From NCBI GenBank assembly GCA_032718475.1, contig JAUCBJ010006106.1, positions 1 through 22,612 on the forward strand: a stretch of 22,612 nt of DNA. The letters are read 5' to 3'. A program made the position numbers and the translations under genes. Below, in pieces: positions 1-10,798 of this stretch; positions within the stretch are counted from its first letter, which is position 1; each line of letters opens with the position of its first letter. This stretch comes from Nemertoderma westbladi (Eukaryota; Xenacoelomorpha; Nemertodermatida; Nemertodermatidae). The notes beneath the pieces are model-generated. The model saw nothing but the letters and a program-made list of their open reading frames with translations, was not told where the DNA came from and did not search any database.

Positions 1-720
1 TTGCTGTTGTACAGTAGTGACGAGGTATTTCTAGGGAGTCTATTCCAAATAAGATTGCTGTTGTACAGTAGTGACGAGGTATTTCTAGGGAGTCTATTCC
101 AAATAAGTTTGCTGTTGTACAGTAGTGACGAGGTATTTCTAGGGAGTCTATTCCAAATAAGATTGCTGTTGTACAGTAGTGACGAGGTATTTCTAGGGAG
201 TCTATTCCAAATAAGTTTGCTGTTGTACAGTAGTGACGAGGTATTTCTAGGGAGTCTATTCCAAATAAGATTGCTGTAGTACAGTAGTGACGAGGTATTT
301 CTAGGGAGTCTATTCCAAATAAGTTTGCTGTTGTACAGTAGTGACGAGGTATTTCTAGGGAGTCTATTCCAAATAAGATTGCTGTTGTACAGTAGTGACG
401 AGGTATTTCTAGGGAGTCTATTCCAAATAAGATTGCTGTTGTACAGTAGTGACGAGGTATTTCTAGGGAGTCTATTCCAAATAAGTTTGCTGTTGTACAG
501 TAGTGACGAGGTATTTCTAGGGAGTCTATTCCAAATAAGATTGCTGTTGTACAGTAGTGACGAGGTATTTCTAGGGAGTCTATTCCAAATAAGTTTGCTG
601 TTGTACAGTAGTGACGAGGTATTTCTAGGGAGTCTATTCCAAATAAGATTGCTGTTGTACAGTAGTGACGAGGTATTTCTAGGGAGTCTATTCCAAATAA
701 GTTTGCTGTTGTACAGTAGT
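1..720. repeat. 54-bp tandem minisatellite, 13.3 copies, cut by left edge
   Basis: Thirteen full 54-bp units plus an 18-bp partial copy run from the window edge to 720. Each unit begins TTGCTGTTGTACAGTAGT. The units are almost identical. The only differences I see are base 54 (A or T) and one T-to-A change in unit 6 at 278. Units alternate A-end and T-end, giving a 108-bp dimer, except that units 7 and 8 are both A-end. Because 54 is a multiple of three and the + frame is open, the array reads as repeats of LLYSSDEVFLGSLFQI followed by R or S and L. The left boundary lies outside the window. The near-identity indicates recent expansion or homogenisation. Confidence 0.97.
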
Positions 721-765
721 AGCAACAGATACAAATCAGTGGGGAGATTTCGCAACGCTAAATAA
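325..765 (+). other. Open frame through the 54-bp repeats (probably not a gene)
   Basis: The repeat units are open in this frame for about 7 copies and run 15 codons past the array (SNRYKSVGRFRNAK, then stop). A sister stretch at 1-279 is in the same frame and ends at a TAG (277-279) made by the single variant in unit 6. The apparent start at 325 is TTG, not ATG, and there is no ATG in the repeats. No promoter, splice site or domain is visible. It could be part of a repetitive exon of a larger gene to the left, but an accidental open frame in a satellite with a 3n-length unit is more likely. Confidence 0.2.
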
Positions 766-2002
766 TAACCAATCATAATTCAACACGTGTAATCTTCCTT
801 ACACTGTGTTGTAGGCCTACTTCTATACATTTAATTGTAGAATACACAGCAGTAGCGAGTCAGCCTCATGTATATTCATGTGCGTAATTTATTGGTAGGC
901 TACTCTACTATTCAAATTCATGTGCTGTAATTATAAATGCAGCAGTTTAAGCCGTAAGAATTTTGCACACGTGTGTGCGTTGCCACCCGCCGTACAATAC
1001 CAAGAAGCCTTATAATACCGCGCAGAATAGTAAGTTACCAGATGGCGAGTATTATTCTATTTACTGTAGTATAGTATAATGAAGAGATACTCGTACAGTA
1101 CTGTAGTTTCATTATGTAACACTCACTCTGCCTCCGAGGCAAAATATACATTTTTAATTTTAAAGTTACTGTAACTACATTCGTTTGTTTAAATGGGAAA
1201 GAAGTCGAAATGATGCCAAGTACGTACGCTACAACAAATTGATTACTTTAAATCTTGCCGCCAATCTAACTTCCCGCCTCAATTTATGGCGTCCCGACTC
1301 AGATCAATATTAAAGTTCTACCCCTCTATTTACAGTATTATGATAAATCTAAATATGTTAATCTAATACATCCTATCATACTGTGTATATCGGAATTTGG
1401 TGGCATAATAATTGATTGTACCGTACGTTAAATTTAATATTATGGTTTAGGTTTATAAATTGTGTTTTAATGTTATTTTAATTTAATTTACTGAAGACGT
1501 CCGTGAGGATGAAATGGCCATATAAATAGAAACTGTTTTCGTTAACCGTGGCATTAGACCCTTTCTACAGTCATTATCCCTGAAGTTACATTCGTTTGTG
1601 GTCTGGTCAAGCCCACATAGTGATTTAATAATAATTGCATACAAGTTTTAATGTAATAGTGGTGGACTACAACATGCCTATGGTTTTAAAGAAACAAATA
1701 GTAGGTCTACTATTCTATATAATACAATACATGAGTATTAGATAATGAATATATCGAATTACAGACCTGCTCGTGGCTTGTGTCCTTTTGCAGTTGTTGT
1801 TGTTGGACTTTGACTGGTAACCATGATACCCCCACTTTAGAAACAACGCAGGAACATGCCGATTATTAGGAAAGTGAAAGAAGTTGCATGTTTCATTATT
1901 GGCTTCCCACAGTGTACCTAAATTAATACTCAAATAATAATATTTATTTATCATACAGTACAGTCAAATTAAATTTTATAATTGGATAATTGTACCGCTC
2001 AT
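766..2002. other. AT-rich intergenic DNA, no gene seen
   Basis: I find no convincing coding potential on either strand; the one minus-strand frame of 79 codons (1715-1954) has no recognisable domain. Small landmarks are the palindrome GTAGGCCTAC at 811-820 and a perfect 12-bp palindrome TACAGTACTGTA at 1094-1105. Confidence 0.6.
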
Positions 2003-2064
2003 GGTCAAAGGTTCAACAGGTTTAAAGGTTCCACACATTACTTTAACAATTAATTTTAAGACGT
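2003..2064. repeat. Diverged left shoulder of the 20-bp array
   Basis: At 2003-2040 two proto-units are recognisable: GGTCAAAGGTTCAACAGG and TTTAAAGGTTCCACACATTA. They match the array consensus but read AAAGGTTC where the array reads AAAGCTTC, so they lack the HindIII site. Twenty-four bases of unrelated AT-rich sequence then separate them from the regular array. This looks like an old edge or the seed from which the array expanded. Confidence 0.7.
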
Positions 2065-5000
2065 GTCAAAGCTTCCACACATACAAAGCTTCCACACATA
2101 GGTCAAAGCTTCCACACATAGGTCAACGCTTCCACATATAGGTCAAAGCTTCCACACATAGGTCAAAGCTTCCACACATAGGTCAAAGCTTCCACACATA
2201 GGTCAAAGCTTCCACACATAGGTCAAAGCTTCCACACATAGGTCAAAGCTTCCACACATAGGTCAAAGCTTCCACACATAGGTCAACGCTTCCACATATA
2301 GGTCAAAGCTTCCACATATAGGTCAAAGCTTCTACACATAGGTCAAAGCTTCCACACTTTGGTCAACGCTTCCACATATAGGTCAAAGCTTCCACACATA
2401 GGTCAAAGCTTCTACACACAGGTCAAAGCTTCCACACATAGGTCAAAGCTTCCACACATAGGTCAAAGCTTCCACACATAGGTCAAAGCTTCCACACATA
2501 GGTCAAAGCTTCCACACATAGGTCAAAGCTTCCACACATAGGTCAAAGCTTCCACACATAGGTCAAAGCTTCCACACACAGGTCAAAGCTTCTACACATA
2601 GGTCAAAGCTTCCACACTTTGGTCAACGCTTCCACATATAGGTCAAAGCTTCCACACATAGGTCAAAGGTTCCACACATAGGTCAAAGCTTCCACACATA
2701 GGTCAAAGCTTCCACACATAGGTCAAAGCTTCCACACATAGGTCAAAGCTTCCACACATAGGTCAAAGCTTCTACACATAGGTCAAAGCTTCCACACTTT
2801 GGTCAACGCTTCCACATATAGGTCAAAGCTTCCACACATAGGTCAAAGCTTCCACACATAGGTCAAAGCTTCCACACATAGGTCAAAGCTTCTACACACA
2901 GGTCAAAGCTTCCACACATAGGTCAAAGCTTCCACACATAGGTCAAAGCTTCTACACACAGGTCAAAGCTTCCACACATAGGTCAAAGCTTCCACACATA
3001 GGTCAAAGCTTCTACACACAGGTCAAAGCTTCCACACATAGGTCAAAGCTTCCACACATAGGTCAAAGCTTCCACACATAGGTCAAAGCTTCTACACACA
3101 GGTCAAAGCTTCCACACATAGGTCAAAGCTTCCACACATAGGTCAAAGCTTCCACACTTTGGTCAACGCTTCCACATATAGGTCAAAGCTTCCACACATA
3201 GGTCAAAGCTTTTACACAGAGGTCAAAGCTTCCACACATAGGTCAAAGCTTCCACACATAGGTCAAAGCTTCCACACATAGGTCAAAGCTTCTACACACA
3301 GGTCAAAGCTTCCACACATAGGTCAAAGCTTCCACACATAGGTCAAAGCTTCCACACTTTGGTCAACGCTTCCACATATAGGTCAAAGCTTCCACACATA
3401 GGTCAAAGCTTCTACACACAGGTCAAAGCTTCCACACATAGGTCAAAGCTTCCACACATAGGTCAAAGCTTCCACACATAGGTCAAAGCTTCCACACATA
3501 GGTCAAAGCTTCCACACATAGGTCAAAGCTTCCACACTTTGGTCAACGCTTCCACATATAGGTCAAAGCTTCCACACATAGGTCAAAGCTTCTACACAAG
3601 GTCAAAGCTTCCACACATAGGTCAAAGCTTCCACACATAGGTCAAAGCTTCCACACATAGGTCAAAGCTTCCACACATAGGTCAAAGCTTCCACACATAG
3701 GTCAAAGCTTCCACACATAGGTCAAAGCTTCCACACATAGGTCAAAGCTTCCACACATAGGTCAAAGCTTCCACACATAGGTCAAAGCTTCCACACATAG
3801 GTCAAAGCTTCCACACATAGGTCAAAGCTTCCACACATAGGTCAAAGCTTCCACACATAGGTCAAAGCTTCCACACATAGGTCAAAGCTTCCACACATAG
3901 GTCAAAAGTTCCACACATAGGTCAAAGCTTCCACACATAGGTCAAAGCTTCCACACATAGGTCAAAGCTTCCACACATAGGTCAAAGCTTCCACACATAG
4001 GTCAAAGCTTCCACACATAGGTCAAAGCTTCCACACATAGGTCAAAGCTTCCACACATAGGTCAAAGCTTCCACACTTTGGTCAAAGCTTCCACACATAG
4101 GTCAAAGCTTCCACACATAGGTCAAAGCTTCCACACATAGGTCAAAGCTTCCACACATAGGTCAAAGCTTCCACACATAGGTCAAAGCTTCCACACATAG
4201 GTCAAAGCTTCCACACTTTGGTCAAAGCTTCCACACATAGGTCAAAGCTTCAACACATAGGTCAAAGCTTCCACACTTTGGTCAAAGTTTCCACACTTTG
4301 GTCAACGCTTCCACATATAGGTCAAAGCTTCCACACATAGGTCAAAGCTTCCACACATAGGTCAAAGCTTCCACACATAGGTCAAAGCTTCCACACATAG
4401 GTCAAAGCTTCCACACATAGGTCAAAGCTTCCACACATAGGTCAAAGCTTCCACACATAGGTCAAAGCTTCCACACATAGGTCAAAGCTTCCACACATAG
4501 GTCAAAGCTTCCACACATAGGTCAAAGCTTCCACACTTTGGTCAACGCTTCCACATATAGGTCAAAGCTTCCACACATAGGTCAAAGCTTCCACACATAG
4601 GTCAAAGCTTCCACACATAGGTCAAAGCTTCCACACATAGGTCAAAGCTTCCACACTTTGTTCAAAGTTTCCACACTTTGGTCAACGCTTCCACATATAG
4701 GTCAAAGCTTCCACACATAGGTCAAAGCTTCTACACATAGGTCAAAGTTTCCACACTTTGGTCAACGCTTCCACATATAGGTCAAAGCTTCCACACATAG
4801 GTCAAAGCTTACACATATAGGTCAAAGCTTCCACACATAGGTCAAAGCTTCCACATATAGGTCAAAGCTTCCACACATAGGTCAAAGTTTCCACACTTTG
4901 GTCAACGCTTCCACATATAGGTCAAAGCTTCCACACATAGGCCAAAGCTTCTACACATAGGTCAAAGCTTCCACACTTTGGTCAACGCTTCCACATATAG

Positions 5001-7159
5001 GTCAAAGCTTCCACACATAGGTCAAAGCTTCCACACATAGGTCAAAGCTTCCACACATAGGTCAAAGCTTCCACACATAGGTCAAAGCTTCCACACATAG
5101 GTCAAAGCTTCCACACATAGGTCAAAGCTTCCACACATAGGTCAAAGCTTCCACACATAGGTCAAAGCTTCCACACATAGGTCAAAGCTTCCACACATAG
5201 GTCAAAGCTTCCACACATAGGTCAAAGCTTCCACACATAGGTCAACGCTTCCACATATAGGTCAAAGCTTCCACACATAGGTCAAAGTTTCCACACTTTG
5301 GTCAACGCTTCCACATATAGGTCAAAGCTTCCACACATAGGTCAAAGCTTCTACACATAGGTCAAAGCTTCCACACTTTGGTCAACGCTTCCACATATAG
5401 GTCAAAGCTTCCACACATAGGTCAAAGCTTCCACACATAGGTCAAAGCTTCCACACATAGGTCAAAGCTTCTACACATAGGTCAAAGCTTCCACACATAG
5501 GTCAAAGCTTCCACACATAGGTCAAAGCTTCTACACATAGGTCAAAGCTTCCACACTTTGGTCAACGCTTCCACATATAGGTCAAAGCTTCCACACATAG
5601 GTCAACGCTTCCACATATAGGTCAAAGCTTCCACACATAGGTCAAAGCTTCCACACATAGGTCAAAGCTTCTACACATAGGTCAAAGCTTCCACACTTTG
5701 GTCAACGCTTCCACATATAGGTCAAAGCTTCCACACATAGGTCAACGCTTCCACATATAGGTCAAAGCTTCCACACATAGGTCAAAGCTTCTACACATAG
5801 GTCAAAGCTTCCACACATAGGTTAAAGCTTCTACACATAGGTCAAAGCTTCCACACTTTGGTCAACGCTTCCACATATAGGTCAAAGCTTCCACACTTTG
5901 GTCAACGCTTCCACATATAGGTCAAAGCTTCCACACATAGGTCAACGCTTCCACATATAGGTCAAAGCTTCCACACATAGGTCAAAGCTTCTACACATAG
6001 GTCAAAGCTTCCACACTTTGGTCAACGCTTCCACATATAGGTCAAAGCTTCCACACATAGGTCAACGCTTCCACATATAGGTCAAAGCTTCCACATATAG
6101 GTCAAAGCTTCCACACATAGGTCAAAGCTTCTACACATAGGTCAAAGCTTCCACACTTTGGTCAACGCTTCCACATATAGGTCAAAGCTTCCACACATAG
6201 GTCAAAGCTTCCACACATAGGTCAAAGCTTCCACACATAGGTCAAAGCTTCTACACATAGGTCAAAGCTTCCACACATAGGTCAAAGCTTCCACACATAG
6301 GTCAAAGCTTCTACACATAGGTCAAAGCTTCCACACTTTGGTCAACGCTTCCACATATAGGTCAAAGCTTCCACACATAGGTCAACGCTTCCACATATAG
6401 GTCAAAGCTTCCACACATAGGTCAAAGCTTCCACACATAGGTCAAAGCTTCTACACATAGGTCAAAGTTTCCACACTTTGGTCAACGCTTCCACATATAG
6501 GTCAAAGCTTCCACACATAGGTCAAAGCTTCCACATATAGGTCAAAGCTTCCACACATAGGTCAAAGCTTCCACATATAGGTCAAAGCTTCCACACATAG
6601 GTCAAAGTTTCCACACTTTGGTCAACGCTTCCACATATAGGTCAAAGCTTCCACACATAGGTCAAAGAAGCTTCTACACATAGGTCAAAGCTTCCACACT
6701 TTGGTCAACGCTTCCACATATAGGTCAAAGCTTCCACACATAGGTCAAAGCTTCCACACATAGGTCAAAGCTTCCACACATAGATCAAAGCTTCCACACA
6801 TAGGTCAAAGCTTCCACACATAGGTCAAAGCTTCCACACATAGGTCAAAGCTTCCACACATAGGTCAAAGCTTCCACACATAGGTCAAAGCTTCCACACA
6901 TACGTCAAAGCTTCCACACATAGGTCAAAGCTTCCACACATAGGTCAAAGCTTCCACACATAGGTCAAAGCTTCTACACATAGGTCAAAGCTTCCACACT
7001 TTGGTCAACGCTTCCACATATAGGTCAAAGCTTCCACACATAGGTCAAAGCTTCCACACATAAGTCAAAGCTTCCACACATGGGTCAAAGTTTCCACACT
7101 TTGGTCAACGCTTCCACACATAGGTCAAAGCTTCCACACATAGGTCAAAGCTTCCACAC

Positions 7160-7900
7160 ATAGGTCAAAGCTTCCAGACATAGGTGAAAGCTTCCACACA
7201 TAGGTCAAAGCTTCCACACATAGGTCAAAGCTTCAACACATAGGTCAAAGCTTCCACACATAGGTCAAAGCTTCCACACATAGGTCAAAGCTTCCACACA
7301 TAGGTCAAAGCTTCCACACATAGGTCAAAGCTTCCACACATAGGTCAAAGCTTCAACACATAGGTCAAAGCTTCCACACATAGGTCAAAGCTTCCACACA
7401 TAGGTCAAAGCTTCCACACATAGGTCAAAGCTTCCACACATAGGTCAACGCTTCCACATATAGGTCAAAGCTTCCACACATAGGTCAAAGCTTCCACACA
7501 TAGGTCAAAGTTTCCACACTTTGGTCAACGCTTCCACATATAGGTCAAAGCTTCCACACATAGGTCAAAGCTTCCACACATAGGTCAAAGCTTCCACACA
7601 TAGGTCAAAGCTTCCACACATAGGTCAAAGCTTCCACACATAGGTCAAAGCTTCCAGACATAGGTGAAAGCTTCCACACATAGGTCAAAGCTTCCACACA
7701 TAGGTCAAAGCTTCAACACATAGGTCAAAGCTTCCACACATAGGTCAAAGCTTCCACACATAGGTCAAAGCTTCCACACATAGGTCAAAGCTTCCACACA
7801 TAGGTCAAAGCTTCCAGACATAGGTGAAAGCTTCCACACATAGGTCAAAGCTTCCACACATAGGTCAAAGCTTCAACACATAGGTCAAAGCTTCCACACA
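7160..7900. repeat. Internal segmental duplication, copy 1
   Basis: A run of variant units here (F at 7171, G at 7351, B at 7446, F at 7651 and 7811) is reproduced in the same order 1915 bp downstream until about 7500, and 1895 bp downstream after that, one 20-bp unit having been lost or gained. The shared variant order shows a block of roughly 35 units was copied as a unit rather than by single-repeat slippage. Confidence 0.85.
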
Positions 7901-9074
7901 TAGGTCAAAGCTTCCACACATAGGTCAAAGCTTCCACACATAGGTCAAAGCTTCCACACATAGGTCAAAGCTTCCACACATAGGTCAAAGCTTCCACACA
8001 TAGGTCAAAGCTTCCACACATAGGTCAAAGCTTCCACACATAGGTCAAAGCTTCCACACATAGGTCAAAGCTTCCACACATAGGTCAAAGCTTCCACACA
8101 TAGGTCAAAGCTTCCACACATAGGTCAAAGCTTCCACACATAGGTCAAAGCTTCCACACATAGGTCAAAGCTTCCACACATAGGTCAAAGCTTCCACACA
8201 TAGGTCAAAGCTTCCACACATAGGTCAAAGCTTCCACACTGGTCAAGCTTCCACAATAGGTCAAAGCTTCCACACATAGGTCAAAGCTTCCACACATAGG
8301 TCAAAGCTTCCACACATAGGTCAAAGCTTCCACACATAGGTCAAAGCTTCCACACATAGGTCAAAGCTTCCACACATAGGTCAAAGCTTCCACACATAGG
8401 TCAAAGCTTCCACACATAGGTCAAAGCTTCCACACATAGGTCAAAGCTTCCACACATAGGTCAAAGCTTCCACACATAGTCAAAGCTTCCACACATAGGT
8501 CAAAGCTTCCACACATAGGTCAAAGCTTCCACACATAGGTCAAAGCTTCCACACATAGGTCAAAGCTTCCACACATAGGTCAAAGCTTCCACACATAGGT
8601 CAAAGCTTCCACACATAGGTCAAAGCTTCCACACATAGGTCAAAGCTTCCACACATAGGTCAAAGCTTCCACACACAGGTCAAAGCTTCTACACATAGGT
8701 CAAAGCTTCCACACTTTGGTCAACGCTTCCACATATAGGTCAAAGCTTCCACACATAGGTCAAAGCTTCCACACATAGGTCAAAGCTTCCACACATAGGT
8801 CAAAGCTTCCACACATAGGTCAAAGCTTCCACACATAGGTCAAAGCTTCCACACATAGGTCAAAGCTTCCACACATAGGTCAAAGCTTCCACACATAGGT
8901 CAAAGCTTCCACACATAGGTCAAAGCTTCCACACATAGGTCAAAGCTTCCACACATAGGTCAAAGCTTCCACACATAGGTCAAAGCTTCTACACATAGGT
9001 CAAAGCTTCCACACATAGGTCAAAGCTTCCACACATAGGTCAAAGCTTCCACACATAGGTCAAAGCTTCCACAC

Positions 9075-9950
9075 ATAGGTCAAAGCTTCCAGACATAGGT
9101 GAAAGCTTCCACACATAGGTCAAAGCTTCCACACATAGGTCAAAGCTTCAACACATAGGTCAAAGCTTCCACACATAGGTCAAAGCTTCCACACATAGGT
9201 CAAAGCTTCCACACATAGGTCAAAGCTTCCACACATAGGTCAAAGCTTCCACACATAGGTCAAAGCTTCAACACATAGGTCAAAGCTTCCACACATAGGT
9301 CAAAGCTTCCACACATAGGTCAAAGCTTCCACACATAGGTCAAAGCTTCCACACATAGGTCAACGCTTCCACATATAGGTCAAAGCTTCCACACATAGGT
9401 CAAAGTTTCCACACTTTGGTCAACGCTTCCACATATAGTTCAAATCTTCCACACATAGGTCAAAGCTTCCACACATAGTTCAAAGCTTCCACACATAGGT
9501 CAACGCTTCCACATATAGGTCAAAGCTTCCACACATAGGTCAAAGCTTCCAGACATAGGTGAAAGCTTCCACACATAGGTCAAAGCTTCCACACATAGGT
9601 CAAAGCTTCCACACATAGGTCAAAGCTTCCACACATAGGTCAAAGCTTCCACACATAGGTCAAAGCTTCCACACATAGGTCAAAGCTTCCACACATAGGT
9701 CAAAGCTTCCAGACATAGGTGAAAGCTTCCACACATAGGTCAAAGCTTCCACACATAGGTCAAAGCTTCAACACATAGGTCAAAGCTTCCACACATAGGT
9801 CAAAGCTTCCACACATAGGTCAAAGCTTCCACACATAGGTCAAAGCTTCCACACATAGGTCAAAGCTTCCAGACATAGGTGAAAGCTTCCACACATAGGT
9901 CAAAGCTTCCACACATAGGTCAAAGCTTCAACACATAGGTCAAAGCTTCC
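9075..9950. repeat. Internal segmental duplication, copy 2, with extra 160-bp cycles
   Basis: This is the downstream copy of the 7160-7900 block: F at 9086, G at 9266, B at 9361, F at 9546, 9706 and 9866. The last three F units are 160 bp apart, as are the two at 7651 and 7811, so an 8-unit higher-order repeat is being amplified here. The copy has one more 160-bp cycle than the upstream block. Confidence 0.85.
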
Positions 9951-10568
9951 ACACATAGGTCAAAGCTTCCACACATAGGTCAAAGCTTCCACACATAGGT
10001 CAAAGCTTCCACACATAGGTCAAAGCTTCAACACATAGGTCAAAGCTTCCACACATAGGTCAAAGCTTCCACACATAGGTCAAAGCTTCCACACATAGGT
10101 CAAAGCTTCCACACATAGGTCAAAGCTTCCACACATAGGTCAAAGCTTCCACACATAGGTCAAAGCTTCCACACATAGGTCAAAGCTTCCACACATAGGT
10201 CAAAGCTTCCACACATAGGTCAAAGCTTCCACACATAGGTCAAAGCTTCCACACATAGGTCAAAGCTTCCACACATAGGTCAAAGCTTCCACAAATAGGT
10301 CAAAGCTTCCACACATAGGTCAAAGCTTCCACCCATAGGTCAAAGCTTCCACACATAGGTCAAAGCTTCCACACATAGGTCAAAGCTTCCACACATAGGT
10401 CAAAGCTTCTACACATAGGTCAGAACTTACACACATAGGTCAGCACTTCCACAGGTGGGTCAAAGATCCAAAATTGGAGAACGATATCACAAACTATATA
10501 ATTATAAATATATTCTATTAAATATATTGATCTGCATTTTTATATACAGTACGTAACTGTAGGTCTAG

Positions 10569-10681
10569 TTACATGTGCCATATTCATACACATGTATGTA
10601 CGTTAGTTACATGTACCATATTCATACACATGTATGTACGTTAGTTAGATGTGCCATATTCCTACACATGTATGTACGTTC
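10569..10681. repeat. 38-bp tandem repeat, 3 copies
   Basis: Three copies start at 10569, 10607 and 10645. Each runs TTACATGTGCCATATTCATA and then CACATGTATGTACGTTAG, with a few substitutions in the third copy and its end. The unit is rich in short palindromes (ACATGT, CATGTATG, TACGTA-like). It lies about 120 bp upstream of the start codon of the TLC-domain gene, so it may be in that gene's promoter or 5' UTR. Confidence 0.9.
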
Positions 10682-10798
10682 TTCAATTATTCTTTTGTAA
10701 TAAAAACTAATTTATATCATATCACGCAGACTTAAAAATAAACTATCATTATTAAAGCAACAAAATCTGTATAGGCCTACTGTTTGAATATTATATCA

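Larger units (their letters stand above)
2065..10471. repeat. 20-bp minisatellite, about 420 copies, HindIII-rich
   Basis: The array is about 8.4 kb of the unit GGTCAAAGCTTCCACACATA. Most units carry AAGCTT (HindIII), and each junction between standard units makes AGGTCA. Recurrent variants are B (GGTCAACGCTTCCACATATA), C (ending CACACTTT), D (TCTACACATA or TCTACACACA), F (CCAGACATA followed by GGTGAAAG) and G (TCAACACATA). C is usually followed directly by B, often preceded by D. The 20-bp phase is very strict. Off-length units are a short second unit (2084-2100, 17 bp), 3581-3599 (19 bp), 6660-6682 (23 bp), 8223-8240 and 8241-8258 (18 bp each) and 8479-8497 (19 bp). The last units (10419-10471) are degenerate. 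No open frame crosses it. Confidence 0.98.

Noticed and set aside
1715-1954. 79-codon minus-strand frame
   Set aside because: No family resemblance, AT-rich composition, no supporting signals.
2065-10471. CRISPR array
   Set aside because: The 20-bp units are contiguous with no unique spacers, and the context is eukaryotic.
10784-10798. Upstream TTG start for the TLC protein
   Set aside because: Animal genes rarely start at TTG, and the ATG five codons later begins a normal-looking N-terminus.
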